A DNA stretch of 64,000 nucleotides from Udaeobacter sp025935755 (GCA_036278715.1 DASUKN010000006.1:62001-126000), one strand, 5' to 3'; counted from the first letter of the stretch, positions 41,396 to 50,143 are shown. Numbers and translations: made by a program. The notes: generated by a model not told the origin, from the sequence alone.

Positions 41396-42025
41396 TTACT
41401 GTGCCGACACGTTGGGATCTGCCGGCTCGGTTAATTTCTTGCGAGGCAATCCGATCTTATTTTTGATCGAGCGCAACACTCTTCGGGCGAAATAATAGAA
41501 GAGACCAAAGGCAATTAGAAAAATAACCAGGGCGAGCAGGGGACTGAGGTTCACGAGAGTTAAGCCTCCCAGCACTGCAGCGTCTTCTCCAAGGCTTAGC
41601 CCGACATTTGTAAGCGGTTCTGGCAATGTATTGCTGGCCAGCCGCGTTGCAGATTTCGCGGTGTGTGCAAGGAGACTGGTGCCTCCAGCCAGCAACGCGA
41701 CGATAACCGTGAAGGCGGGATTGGGATGGCCGAGCACCTGTATCGCAAGCAACGCGCCGCCGATCGGGCGAATCACTGTGTGCACAGCGTCCCAGATCGA
41801 ATCCACCCACGGGATTTTGTCGGCAAAAAACTCGAGCAGGTACAGAATTCCGGCGATGCCAATGATCCATGGATTTCCGAGAACTTCCAGGGATTGATAC
41901 CGCGGCGCGAGAGTGATCCAGTGGAAATGGATCGCAAGCCCGGTGGCAAAAACGGTGAGGTAAAGATTAACGCCGGCGAGCGCGGCGAGACCAAGCGCGA
42001 CGCTAACAACGTCTAATCTTTCCAC
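41396..42025 (-). CDS. DUF4126 membrane protein
   Basis: Protein of 209 residues from GTG 42025 (VERLDVVSVALGL). The segments VALGLAALAGVNLYLTVFATGLAIHFHWI, LGNPWIIGIAGILYLLEFFADKIPWVDSIWDAVHTVIRP and LAGGTSLLAHTAKSATRLASNTLPEP match DUF4126, an uncharacterised membrane family. An upstream extension reaches into the family B repeat and serS and is not credible. It is divergent from serS. Confidence 0.78.
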   Translation of the reverse strand: MERLDVVSVALGLAALAGVNLYLTVFATGLAIHFHWITLAPRYQSLEVLGNPWIIGIAGILYLLEFFADKIPWVDSIWDAVHTVIRPIGGALLAIQVLGHPNPAFTVIVALLAGGTSLLAHTAKSATRLASNTLPEPLTNVGLSLGEDAAVLGGLTLVNLSPLLALVIFLIAFGLFYYFARRVLRSIKNKIGLPRKKLTEPADPNVSAQ

Positions 42026-42050
42026 GCGAAAAGTATCGATGCGCGCCAAG

Positions 42051-42110
42051 GTAGCGCAAGCCTCTGGCTTGTGATTTGCACCGGACACAAGCGCGACGCG
42101 TGTGCTACAC
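42051..42110 (+). repeat. 60-bp palindromic repeat, family B, copy 2
   Basis: Nearly the same as 18450-18509 in reverse orientation. It starts GTAGCGCAAGCCTCTGGCTTG and ends GTGTGCTACAC, so the outer GTAGC/GCTAC ends are inverted. It sits 10 bases before the serS start, between serS and the divergent DUF4126 gene. Confidence 0.65.
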
Positions 42111-42119
42111 TCTGGCGCC

Positions 42120-43397
42120 ATGCTCGACATCCGTTTAATTCGCGAGAAGCCGGAGTTTGTCCGTGCGCGCCTGGCGACGCGCGGCGGAGGAGAAGAGACG
42201 AAGATCGATGACGTGTTGCGGATCGACGCCGAACGTCGTAAGAGCGAGACGGAACTCCAACGGCTACAATCGGAGCGCAATCGACTCAGCAAAGAGATCG
42301 GCGGTCGACGCTCCCGCAAGGAACCAAGCGAAGAATTGGAAGCTCAAGTGCGCGAGATAGGGGAGCAAATTGCCGGTTCGACAGCGCGGGCCAACGCATT
42401 CGACCAGGAGCAACGCAACTTGCTTCTGAACATTTCAAACCTGCCGCATGAAAGCGTGCCAGTCGGCAAGGACGCCACCGCTAATCGCGTGGTCCGCACT
42501 TGGGGCGAGAAGCCGCAATTAACGGCTCCTGTCGATCACGTTGCTCTCGGCACGAAACTGAATCTGTTTAATCTGGAGTGGGCGGCGAAACTGAGCGGGA
42601 GCGGTTTCATTTGTTTTACCGGTGCAGGCGCGAAGCTCGAACGCGCGTTGATCAATTTCATGATCGATCTGCACACAACCGAGCATGGCTATTTTCAAGT
42701 TAGTCCACCCTTTGTAGTTCGACGCGACTGCATGATTGGCACGTCGCAGCTTCCAAAGTTTGAGTCAGACATGTACGGGCTTGAGGACAATCAGCTGTTC
42801 CTCGCGCCTACAGCAGAAGTGCAGTTAACCAACCTCCATCGCGAAGAAATTCTGAACATTGGCGATCTTCCGGAAAAGTTCACGGCGTACACGCCCTGCT
42901 TCCGGCGTGAAGCAGGCGCCGCGGGACGCGATACTCGCGGCATCATTCGCGTGCATCAATTCGACAAAATCGAATTGGTGAAAGTCGTCGCGCCCGACAA
43001 ATCGTACGAAGAACTTGAATCGCTCACTGCCAATGCAGAGCGGGTTTTGCAATTACTCGGATTGCACTACCGGGTCGTCGAGCTTTGCACGGGCGACTTG
43101 GGTTTCGGTTCTGCCAAAACATACGACATTGAAGTTTGGTCACCTGGGTCCGGCGACGGCGGGGCTTTTCTCGAAGTGTCGAGCTGCTCGAACTTTGAAG
43201 ATTTCCAGGCGCGTCGGATGCAATTGCGGTTCAAAGATCGCGACGGGAAAAACCGTCTGTGCCACACGTTAAATGGTTCAGGAGTGGCGTTACCGAGACT
43301 GTTCGCGGCATTAATCGAGAGCTATCAGCAGCCGGATGGCTCGGTCCGTATTCCAGAAAAATTGCAGCCATACTTCGGCGCGGACAAGATCGAGTGA
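42120..43397 (+). CDS. serS: Seryl-tRNA synthetase
   Basis: Protein of 425 residues from ATG 42120 (MLDIRLIREKPEF). The N-terminal coiled-coil arm (about 30-105) binds the long variable arm of tRNA-Ser. The class II catalytic motifs follow: FQVSPPFVVRRD, the FRREAGAAGRDTRGIIRVHQFDKIEL motif 2, and NGSGVALPRLFAALIE motif 3. No T-box leader is visible. An earlier in-frame ATG at 42102 lies in repeat-derived sequence. Complete. Confidence 0.97.
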   Translation: MLDIRLIREKPEFVRARLATRGGGEETKIDDVLRIDAERRKSETELQRLQSERNRLSKEIGGRRSRKEPSEELEAQVREIGEQIAGSTARANAFDQEQRNLLLNISNLPHESVPVGKDATANRVVRTWGEKPQLTAPVDHVALGTKLNLFNLEWAAKLSGSGFICFTGAGAKLERALINFMIDLHTTEHGYFQVSPPFVVRRDCMIGTSQLPKFESDMYGLEDNQLFLAPTAEVQLTNLHREEILNIGDLPEKFTAYTPCFRREAGAAGRDTRGIIRVHQFDKIELVKVVAPDKSYEELESLTANAERVLQLLGLHYRVVELCTGDLGFGSAKTYDIEVWSPGSGDGGAFLEVSSCSNFEDFQARRMQLRFKDRDGKNRLCHTLNGSGVALPRLFAALIESYQQPDGSVRIPEKLQPYFGADKIE

Positions 43398-43479
43398 TGG
43401 TTGCCATTCACGGAACGCCGGCGTAAATGGTCCGGCGCACGACGCAGGCGTCCTGAAATTGTGCCAGGCTCGTCCGGCA

Positions 43480-43794
43480 TTACAGGCCTGGTAATCCCAA
43501 GCCGCCGAGGCCGCCGGTGATCTTTGTCATCTCAGATTGCGCGACCGCCTTGCCTTGCTCGATCGCTTGCTTCACCGCGTTAAGGACCATTTCTTCAAGA
43601 AATTCGACGTCGTTCGGATCGACGACTTGCTTGTCGATCTTGATCGCAACGATGTCGCCTGCACCGTTCGCCGTCACTTTCACTTTTCCGCCGGCAGCGC
43701 TTACTTCGACGGTTTTCTGTTCGAGTTCGGCTTGAGTCTTCGCCATCTGCTCCTGCATTTTCTGCGCCTGCTTCATCAATTTGTTTAGGTTCAT
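43480..43794 (-). CDS. ybaB: YbaB/EbfC nucleoid-associated protein
   Basis: Protein of 104 residues. The start NLNKLMKQAQKMQEQMAKTQAELEQKTVEVSAAGGKVKVTANGAGDIVAIKID is the typical YbaB/EbfC fold, a DNA-binding dimer. The end is a Gly/Leu-rich tail (GGLGGLGLPGL). It follows dnaX on the same strand, with a family A repeat in the 118-base gap. Confidence 0.93.
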   Translation of the reverse strand: MNLNKLMKQAQKMQEQMAKTQAELEQKTVEVSAAGGKVKVTANGAGDIVAIKIDKQVVDPNDVEFLEEMVLNAVKQAIEQGKAVAQSEMTKITGGLGGLGLPGL

Positions 43795-43807
43795 ACTATT
43801 AGAGGGT

Positions 43808-43896
43808 TGTCATGTTGAGCGGAGCGAAGCGAAGTCGAAACATCTCTGGATTTCCAAATCGAATTCAGAGATTCCTCGACTTCGCCCGGAATGAGC
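43808..43896. repeat. Dispersed palindromic repeat, family A, between dnaX and ybaB
   Basis: Begins TGTCATGTTGAGCGGAGCG and ends CGCCCGGAATGAGC. The arms are complementary. It lies in an operon gap, separating dnaX from ybaB, so its RNA hairpin may affect ybaB expression. Confidence 0.72.
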
Positions 43897-43912
43897 CGGA
43901 TACATCTTGAAA

Positions 43913-45589
43913 TCACGTTCTTACTCGCGCGTTGAACAATTCGATAGCTTCTTTGATCAATGGTTCGTTCTTGAAATTGTTAGGCGAATCGTCTGCGGCT
44001 GCCGTATGTTTTGGAACGAGCTCTTCGTTTACAGTCAGTTTCAAAACCCAGTCGTTTCCGGTGATTTCATGGAGCAAAGTCTCAACAAACTTTCGATTGG
44101 CTTGTGTGCCCAAAATATCCATCATGGCTTTGTCGCCCGGTGCGAAACCCAGTTTGAAATTGCGCCCGTCGATTCCAAGAACGTGCGCCGCTGAAGCTGA
44201 GTTCCGTACAAACGCTTTCTGCGGCGGAATCTTCCCCAGAACGGCATGCCAAATTTTCTCCGAATCGAGTTCGGGATCGACCATTCGGGCTTTGTCTTCC
44301 ACGTGTGTTTTGCTGTAGCCAGGGGCGGCGACGCCGACAGTTTGTGGCGTTGGTTTCGGTCTGGGGGCAGCGCCTGCTGCTCCGGGTCGCATCCTCGGCG
44401 CTTCCGGCTTGGAGGCCGCCACGTGGGCGGAAGCCGGCGGGCTTGCGCTACCGTCTCCACGAAGCTCGCCTAATTTTGCGATCACTTCGTCGAGCGTCGC
44501 TTGTCCGAGACTCTGAATGGCTTTGATGATTGCAACTTCGAAATGGAGCTTCTTGTTAGGCGCCCATTTCATTCGACCTTCTGCGACAGCGAATTGATCG
44601 ATCAGTTCGAGCAACCGATCGGTGGAAATCAGCTCCGTATGTGCGGCGAGGGATTTTTGAACCTCAGGGTGAACGTCTTCGTTCAGCGCATCGGGTTTTG
44701 CCTTGAACACAAGCAGATCGCGCAGGTAGGCGATCAGGTCGCCCATCAGCCGCATCATATCCTTGCCCGCTTCGCATTGCTCGTGGAGGAGCCCGATAGC
44801 TTCGGGGGTTTCCCCGCGCAACATTCGGCCCGTTAAATCACTTACCGTTTGTTCGCTGGTGAATCCGAACACATTAAGTACGTCGCTTTGGGTAATTTTT
44901 TCTCCGCAGAAGGCTACGAGCTGATCAAGCATCGATTCTGCATCGCGGAGTCCGCCTTCGGCGCCGCGCGCAATGGAGTGTGCGGCTGCCGGTTCCAGCG
45001 TGATCTTTTCCTTTTTCGCGATGAATTGCAGGTGCTCCGCGATCAGATTCGCCGGGATGCGATGCAGGTCGAATCGTTGGCAACGGCTAAGTATCGTGGC
45101 CAGAACCTTCTGCGGCTCGGTCGTAGCAAAAATAAATTTCACATGTTCTGGCGGCTCTTCCAGCGTCTTCAAAAGCGCGTTGAACGCGGCCGGCGACAGC
45201 ATGTGCACCTCGTCGATCAAATAAATTTTGTAACGGCCTTTTGCGGGCGCGTATCGAACGTTCTCGCGCAACTGGCGGACGTCCTCGACGCTGTTGTTGC
45301 TCGCACCGTCGATCTCAATCACGTCGAGGCTATTGCCGCCGGCGATCTCGCGGCAGTTATCGCACACACCGCATGGCGTAATGGTTGGCCCTTTAATGCA
45401 ATTGAGCGATTTCGCCAGAATTCGTGCCGTCGAAGTCTTGCCAACCCCGCGGGGGCCAACAAAAAGATATGCGTGGGCGAGGCGGTTCTGGGCCACCGCA
45501 TTTTTTAATGTGCGCGAGACGTGGGTCTGTCCGACCAAATCGTCAAACGTCTGCGGGCGGTATTTTCTGGCGAAAACCTCGTAACTCAC
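43913..45589 (-). CDS. dnaX: DNA polymerase III subunit gamma/tau
   Basis: Protein of 558 residues. FARKYRPQTFDDLVGQ, Walker A GPRGVGKTSTARIL, zinc cysteines (NC..CGVCDNC), DEVHMLS, and LLKTLEEPPEHVKFIFATT are standard for the clamp-loader ATPase. The C-terminal half has a Pro/Ala-rich linker near 370-400 and a tau-like end. The start is GTG 45589. I saw no slippery A/T-run that would produce gamma by frameshifting. Confidence 0.95.
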   Translation of the reverse strand: MSYEVFARKYRPQTFDDLVGQTHVSRTLKNAVAQNRLAHAYLFVGPRGVGKTSTARILAKSLNCIKGPTITPCGVCDNCREIAGGNSLDVIEIDGASNNSVEDVRQLRENVRYAPAKGRYKIYLIDEVHMLSPAAFNALLKTLEEPPEHVKFIFATTEPQKVLATILSRCQRFDLHRIPANLIAEHLQFIAKKEKITLEPAAAHSIARGAEGGLRDAESMLDQLVAFCGEKITQSDVLNVFGFTSEQTVSDLTGRMLRGETPEAIGLLHEQCEAGKDMMRLMGDLIAYLRDLLVFKAKPDALNEDVHPEVQKSLAAHTELISTDRLLELIDQFAVAEGRMKWAPNKKLHFEVAIIKAIQSLGQATLDEVIAKLGELRGDGSASPPASAHVAASKPEAPRMRPGAAGAAPRPKPTPQTVGVAAPGYSKTHVEDKARMVDPELDSEKIWHAVLGKIPPQKAFVRNSASAAHVLGIDGRNFKLGFAPGDKAMMDILGTQANRKFVETLLHEITGNDWVLKLTVNEELVPKHTAAADDSPNNFKNEPLIKEAIELFNARVRT

Positions 45590-45617
45590 CTCGTGAATGT
45601 AGAAGCGTTCTCGAAAA

Positions 45618-45640
45618 TGTCATTCTGAGCGAAGCGAACA
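45618..45640. repeat. Half copy of family A repeat upstream of dnaX
   Basis: TGTCATTCTGAGCGAAGCG matches a left arm, but there is no matching right arm. It directly follows the terminator T-run on the minus strand. Confidence 0.45.
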
Positions 45641-45678
45641 AATAAACAAAGAGGTCCCGCCAGTTTCCCAGCGGGACC
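45637..45678 (-). terminator. Rho-independent terminator after the cysteine-rich gene
   Basis: On the minus strand GGTCCCGC and GCGGGACC form an 8-bp stem around a 10-base loop, followed by TCTTTGTTTATTTG. This ends transcription from the two cysteine-rich genes before dnaX. Confidence 0.7.
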
Positions 45679-45698
45679 CTTTGTCAGAATGCCCGAAA

Positions 45699-45830
45699 TT
45701 ATCGGGTCATTGCCATGCAGCACGCGCCTGGACAGCAGGCGCCGCCAGTGCAGCAGTCTGCGTCGCTGGACGAGATCATCGTCGAGCTCGTCAGCGCCAT
45801 TATTGCTGCAATCAAAAGCAGATATTTCAT
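45699..45830 (-). CDS. Tiny exported cysteine-rich peptide
   Basis: Protein of 43 residues. A signal peptide (KYLLLIAAIMALTSSTMISSS) precedes DADCCTGGACCPGACCMAMTR, three CC pairs spaced by three residues, so six Cys in 11 positions. CAGGAGAG is well placed before the ATG at 45830. Such a pattern suggests metal binding or disulfide-knot formation. It follows another cysteine-rich exported gene and precedes a strong terminator, so it is a defined transcription unit. Function unknown. Confidence 0.6.
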   Translation of the reverse strand: MKYLLLIAAIMALTSSTMISSSDADCCTGGACCPGACCMAMTR

Positions 45831-45921
45831 AATTCTCTCCTGTTGAGATTTCGTGAATCCTCGGCTGCGTGAACACGTACGCAGTGCGTGCGCGTTTGCG
45901 CCGAGCCGGAACGCGAGAGAA

Positions 45922-46269
45922 TCAACTCCGCGGCGGAGGAGTCGGCGGCCGTTCGACTCGTGCCAATGCGGTTGCGTCGTCGATTGCAAATGTGCCGCCG
46001 TTGAAGGTGGGCGTGGGAAATCCGCCCGAGATCGGACAGAAAAGGATCAGTGTGGTGCAGGAAACGGCGCAGCAACTGCCCGGCTGAGATCTGTCCCTGC
46101 CACATCGATCATGCGGCGATGTCTGCTCAGGCGTCATTTTGCATCCTGACATTTTAAGGCAGCAATCGGGTGCTTTTGCAACCGTGACTACATTCGGTTT
46201 GGCCATTTCGGGGCACAGAAACGTGCCGAGACAAACAATCAACAAAGCACTTAAGCCGGCTCTGCGCAT
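45922..46269 (-). CDS. Exported cysteine-rich protein
   Basis: Protein of 115 residues. A signal peptide covers about 1-22 (RRAGLSALLIVCLGTFLCP). The mature part has APDCCLKMSGCKM, then CGRDRSQPGSCCAVSC and LFCPISGGF, eight Cys, and ends ARVERPPTPPPRS. The spacing suggests metal or redox chemistry; I half-recognise the CPISGGF...ERPPTPPPR ending from heavy-metal-associated small proteins, but cannot confirm it. It is upstream of the 43-residue CC-pair peptide on the same strand. Confidence 0.6.
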   Translation of the reverse strand: MRRAGLSALLIVCLGTFLCPEMAKPNVVTVAKAPDCCLKMSGCKMTPEQTSPHDRCGRDRSQPGSCCAVSCTTLILFCPISGGFPTPTFNGGTFAIDDATALARVERPPTPPPRS

Positions 46270-46353
46270 GACAGGTTGAGTCTAACGCCTGTCTGATTTA
46301 GATCAAACCACGCTTTTCGATTTCGACGGATTGGGTTAGATGAACGTTTGCCG

Positions 46354-47559
46354 ATGCAAAAACGTACGCTGATCCTTTTGATTGCTGCCGTTCTATTTGG
46401 AATCGAGCTTCCCGCGCGTGAGCCGATTAAATCACCCCCGCCAGTAAACCAGGTCGTTCAGGCTAAAGTTGTTCGCGCACGCGACCTTGGCGTGCCGTTC
46501 GATGGCGCGCCGGGGAAACTGAATGCGATTACGGATGTGCCCGGTGTTGAGGTGGGCTACACGACTCTGGTCAGTGGCGAAGGAAAACTGGAGGTTGGCA
46601 AAGGTCCAGTGCGGACCGGCGTTACCGCAATCATTCCGCGTGGACACGATTCTCTCAACGACCCGGTTTACGCCGGCCATTTCAGTCTGAATGGAAACGG
46701 CGAGATGACCGGCACAGCGTGGGTAGATGAAAGCGGCTTTTTGGAAGGACCGATTGTAATTACAAACACGCATAGCGTCGGTGTCGCTCGTGACGCTGTT
46801 ATTGCCTGGAGAATCAAACACGGTGCGCCGGACACGACGGGATACTGGTGGAGTTTGCCGGTGGTTGCGGAAACATGGGACGGCTGGCTAAACGACATCA
46901 ACGGTTTTCACGTGAAACCGGACGATGTGTTTCATGCACTGGACAGCGCGCATAGTGGCGCGATCGAGGAGGGGAGCGTCGGCGGTGGAACCGGGATGAT
47001 ATGCTACGAGTTCAAAGGCGGAAATGGGACGGCCTCGCGCGAGATTACCATTCGCAGCCCGAGAGATGTTCCACCGCGAACCTTTGTCGTAGGCGTGTTT
47101 TTGCAAGCGAACTTCGGCCGGCGTCCGCAGCTGGTAATCGCCGGTGTTCCGGTAGGCAAAGACATTCCCGGCGAGGTTTACAAGCAAGAGAGCGGCTCAT
47201 GCATCGCTGTAGTTGCAACCGATGCGCCCTTATTGCCTAACCAGTTGAAACGGTTGGCCAGGCGCGTCTCCCTTGGGCTCGCCCGAACAGGAACAGTTTC
47301 CGGAAACGGTTCCGGGGATCTGTTCATCGCTTTTTCAACAGCGAATCCAAACGTGGCTAATCCGGATCAGGTGACGCACACCGTGCAAACCATTCCGAAT
47401 GATCTCATGGATCCGCTCTTTGCAGGTGTGGTCCAGGCGACGGAAGAAGCGGTTATCAACGCACTTGTGGATAATCATTCCATGACGGGCCGCGATAATC
47501 ACCGTGTGGAGGCGCTTCCGCATGACCGGTTGCGCGAGCTTATGAATCGTTCGCGGTGA
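46354..47559 (+). CDS. DmpA/P1-family self-cleaving aminopeptidase
   Basis: Protein of 401 residues from ATG 46354 (MQKRTLILLIAAVL, a signal peptide). RDLGVPFDGAPGKLNAITDVPGVEVGY is the usual start of the mature enzyme, GSVGGGTGMICYEFKGG and KQESGSCIAVVATDAPLLP the catalytic and cleavage regions; Gly-Ser in SGSCI is where the precursor should cut itself to expose the Ser nucleophile. S58 enzymes remove N-terminal D- or beta-amino acids. It is likely periplasmic and is divergent from the cysteine-rich genes. Confidence 0.9.
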   Translation: MQKRTLILLIAAVLFGIELPAREPIKSPPPVNQVVQAKVVRARDLGVPFDGAPGKLNAITDVPGVEVGYTTLVSGEGKLEVGKGPVRTGVTAIIPRGHDSLNDPVYAGHFSLNGNGEMTGTAWVDESGFLEGPIVITNTHSVGVARDAVIAWRIKHGAPDTTGYWWSLPVVAETWDGWLNDINGFHVKPDDVFHALDSAHSGAIEEGSVGGGTGMICYEFKGGNGTASREITIRSPRDVPPRTFVVGVFLQANFGRRPQLVIAGVPVGKDIPGEVYKQESGSCIAVVATDAPLLPNQLKRLARRVSLGLARTGTVSGNGSGDLFIAFSTANPNVANPDQVTHTVQTIPNDLMDPLFAGVVQATEEAVINALVDNHSMTGRDNHRVEALPHDRLRELMNRSR

Positions 47560-47609
47560 AGATCACTCTATTGGGCGGGAGCGTGAAGCAATTCGTGCGA
47601 AATGCCGCG

Positions 47610-47990
47610 TCAAATCATTGCGATCAGAATCGGCAGGACCTTGGTTACGGCTATTTCCAGAACGTGTAACGTCAGTTTTTCAGCGCGTTCCTGGTCCTGT
47701 GCAGGCTGGGCATCGACGTAAACGCGCAAATCGCGTCTTTGATTTTCAACGAAGTAGTCGAAATCCTCTTTATCGATCTTTCGCTCTTTTAGAAGAACAA
47801 GCCGCCGTTCAAGCTCCTCTGCATTTTGACGTATCAACTCGCTGGTGTCCCCCTTCGCCTCCCGCAGCAAATCCTGAAATTCGTTGATGGCCGCCGCAGC
47901 CGATTCGTCGCCGACCTGATCCAGCGCGGCATCGAGCTTGGACTTTTTGTGCGAAGGCTTTTTATGTTTTTTCTTACCGCCCGAGGGCAT
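47610..47990 (-). CDS. Small Lys-rich helical protein, unknown
   Basis: Protein of 126 residues. A Lys/His-rich start (GGKKKHKKPSHKKSK) is followed by charged helices (DLLREAKGDTSELIRQNAEELERRLVLLKERKIDKEDFDYFVENQ) and a hydrophobic C-terminus (LHVLEIAVTKVLPILIAMI). This looks like a coiled-coil, perhaps peripherally bound to the membrane. Its start overlaps the lipoprotein gene upstream by 17 bases, so the pair is co-transcribed. Family not recognised. Confidence 0.55.
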   Translation of the reverse strand: MPSGGKKKHKKPSHKKSKLDAALDQVGDESAAAAINEFQDLLREAKGDTSELIRQNAEELERRLVLLKERKIDKEDFDYFVENQRRDLRVYVDAQPAQDQERAEKLTLHVLEIAVTKVLPILIAMI

Positions 47991-48378
47991 GGTCGTAGAT
48001 CCTGTTAACGTCCTTTTTCATTTCGCCCGCGAGCGCCGGAGTGATTTTACCATGGCTGGCTTTGCTTTTTAAGTGCGCAGCATCAGCATCGAATTGCGCT
48101 TTGAGGTCCACCAGCACAGGACGACGCGCAGTGAATTTCTCATCGGCGATGGCCTGTTGAAATTTTGCGTTGCCTTCGTTCACTTTTGCATTGAATGCGG
48201 CGGCGTTGAATTTCTTCCCGGGCACTGCAAACTCGTCAATGAATGCAAGTTGAAAGCTGCGAAGGCTTTCGATGGTGGCATCGCTTCCGGTTTTCGTGAA
48301 AGTTGCCGTGCCACAACTGGTGATGAACATCGCGGCCACATAAAGCAAAACATTTCGAGCAACAGAGGTGGAATTCAT
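47974..48378 (-). CDS. Lipoprotein of unknown function
   Basis: Protein of 134 residues. The lipobox MFITSCGT near residue 22 follows a hydrophobic signal. The mature part is helical with FDADAAHLKSKASHGKITPALAGEMKKDVNRIYDHALG. No family assigned. It overlaps the 47610 gene by 17 bases in another frame. The upstream gap to the HTTM gene is about 100 bases. Confidence 0.65.
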   Translation of the reverse strand: MNSTSVARNVLLYVAAMFITSCGTATFTKTGSDATIESLRSFQLAFIDEFAVPGKKFNAAAFNAKVNEGNAKFQQAIADEKFTARRPVLVDLKAQFDADAAHLKSKASHGKITPALAGEMKKDVNRIYDHALGR

Positions 48379-48479
48379 ATGGCGGTTCTTTAGGTGGCCG
48401 ATCTTGGGCCGACACGGCGTCGCCTGTCAAGACTTCAAGGAGTCACGTCTGGCCTCGATGGGAGTTTTGATGCGCCTGT

Positions 48480-49442
48480 TTACTGTTCGTGCTGTCCGGA
48501 GGGTGCCTCTGCTCTTGTAATTGGCCACGGCACGCCAAACGCCGCCAGATTCAGAACGATCATGACCAGCGCGAAGAGATACAGCCCCATCATTAATCCT
48601 ATGGCGGCATGCATCGCCAGAATACAAACAAGCCAAACCCGCCGCGTCCTTCGCAACCAAATGAAGACAGGGTATGTCATCTCGAGCAGGCAAATCGAAA
48701 TGCCAAGAAAAGGCAGGACATATTTGAATTGAACCAAGAACTCCGGCGAGATCAGGTTGAACGGTGGCCGGATCAGCGAACGCCACAGGTTGGATCCATC
48801 CCACCATCCGCTCCCGAGTAATTTTGCGAGCCCTCCTATGAAGTAAACAAAGCACAGGTGGACCTGTAACACTCGCCGCCAAAAGCCCAATGCGTGGGGA
48901 TCCTTCGATTTCGTTTTTGCTACCCAGTGATCCAGCGAGTAATGGTCTGGAAGCGGACATAACATGAGGTAGAACAGCGCAGTCGTCATGAAGTTGTCGG
49001 CGCCATAGACGAGTAATCCTCCGCTTTCTGCAGCACACAGGTGAACAAACCATGCGACGATTGCTGCCGGCCGGGACAGTAAACCTAACAACAAAAAGCA
49101 GCCGGCGCACAGCAGGCCGACCCAGGCGAGTGTGAGCACTGTTTCTTCGCTGATTTTGAAACTGCGACCAACAGTAATCAACCAGGCAAGTTTGGGAATG
49201 AAAGGGCTCTCAAAGGTAGTAAGCGCTTCACCGAGTTCGCGGCCAACAAGACCCTTGCCACTGATGGCGAATAGATAATACCAGTCGCTTCGTAAGAAGA
49301 GTGCATAAAGAGTAACCTGCAAGCCAACGCCGATCCGAAACACGGCAAGCCACGTGTCACTTTCGAGTGGAAATAGGAAAGCGAGAAAACAGTTCCAGGC
49401 CTTGTGCAGCGGATTGAGCCTTACCTGGCGTTCCACATGCAT
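48480..49442 (-). CDS. HTTM domain membrane protein
   Basis: Protein of 320 residues with about eight membrane segments. LAVFRIGVGLQVTLYALFL, VYGADNFMTTALFYLMLCPLPDHYSLD, VLQVHLCFVYFIGGLAKLLGSGWWDGSNLWR and FLGISICLLEMTYPVFIW match the HTTM domain shared with vitamin-K-dependent gamma-carboxylases. Function in bacteria is unknown. The 49464 gene lies 21 bases upstream and is probably its partner. Confidence 0.8.
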   Translation of the reverse strand: MHVERQVRLNPLHKAWNCFLAFLFPLESDTWLAVFRIGVGLQVTLYALFLRSDWYYLFAISGKGLVGRELGEALTTFESPFIPKLAWLITVGRSFKISEETVLTLAWVGLLCAGCFLLLGLLSRPAAIVAWFVHLCAAESGGLLVYGADNFMTTALFYLMLCPLPDHYSLDHWVAKTKSKDPHALGFWRRVLQVHLCFVYFIGGLAKLLGSGWWDGSNLWRSLIRPPFNLISPEFLVQFKYVLPFLGISICLLEMTYPVFIWLRRTRRVWLVCILAMHAAIGLMMGLYLFALVMIVLNLAAFGVPWPITRAEAPSGQHEQ

Positions 49443-49463
49443 GTATTAAGGATGGTAAAGCAG

Positions 49464-50063
49464 CTACTGCTGCTCTTCATCACGAAGGCTGAAATCGAAG
49501 CTGAACATCGGCTGGAATATCTCCGTTTTGCCTTGTTCAAACTCATTCATGTCAGGTGGATTCACCGATCCGAAAGTGGCTCGAATCTTTTTCACCTCCG
49601 GGTGCTCGCGCCAAACAGAGAAGGCAAGCCTTTTAACCACGGCTTCGCGAACGGGCTCATAACGTTCTTCCGCCAGTCTATCCAACAAGGTGTCTAGTCG
49701 TAACGCAGCGGCTCTGCCATGCACACGCGGCGACTCGTACTCTATCCGTCCATCCTGATAAAAGAGTTGCAGGGTTAGGCGGTGAGGATTTGGAACGTTA
49801 GGTGCAAAAAATGTGTAACCAGCCTGGATCCCGGCGGCATGCAGATATGTTGCGATAGTCAACCTAACAGGATTCGACGCACCGGCTTCCTTTCCCAGGC
49901 ACCAACTCGCAACCAGCTCGGCCTTGCGCGCGTAATTATCCCACGCCGAGGGTAAAATCGTTGATCTTTCTGCTATGAGCCAGAATAGTCCGGCAAAAGA
50001 AACTGCTATTACTAAGAAAAAGTGTATGCCAAACCATGCCGCCTGAATTCTCTTCAAAAGCAT
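49464..50063 (-). CDS. Single-pass membrane partner of the HTTM protein
   Basis: Protein of 199 residues. One membrane segment (about 10-32) is followed by a soluble domain with GIQAGYTFFAPNVPNPHRLTLQLFYQDGRIEYESP, a WREHP segment and an acidic C-terminus. The FFAPNVP motif is similar to that of hypothetical proteins that I associate with HTTM neighbours. No enzyme motif is seen. It lies 21 bases upstream of the HTTM gene. Confidence 0.6.
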   Translation of the reverse strand: MLLKRIQAAWFGIHFFLVIAVSFAGLFWLIAERSTILPSAWDNYARKAELVASWCLGKEAGASNPVRLTIATYLHAAGIQAGYTFFAPNVPNPHRLTLQLFYQDGRIEYESPRVHGRAAALRLDTLLDRLAEERYEPVREAVVKRLAFSVWREHPEVKKIRATFGSVNPPDMNEFEQGKTEIFQPMFSFDFSLRDEEQQ

Positions 50064-50143
50064 TTGTGGCCACTACTTCGGTACGCAAGGCGGCCAGTCC
50101 CGGCTTCGAGACTGGCGCGCTCGTTGGTACGCTAATCAGGGAT

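Noticed and set aside
44849..45508. Plus-strand open frame of 219 codons opposite dnaX
   Set aside because: It overlaps the conserved ATPase region of dnaX on the other strand and has no ribosome site or recognisable motifs.
43913..45589. Programmed frameshift producing the gamma form of DnaX
   Set aside because: No slippery A-run with a downstream hairpin was found in the region where it would be expected.
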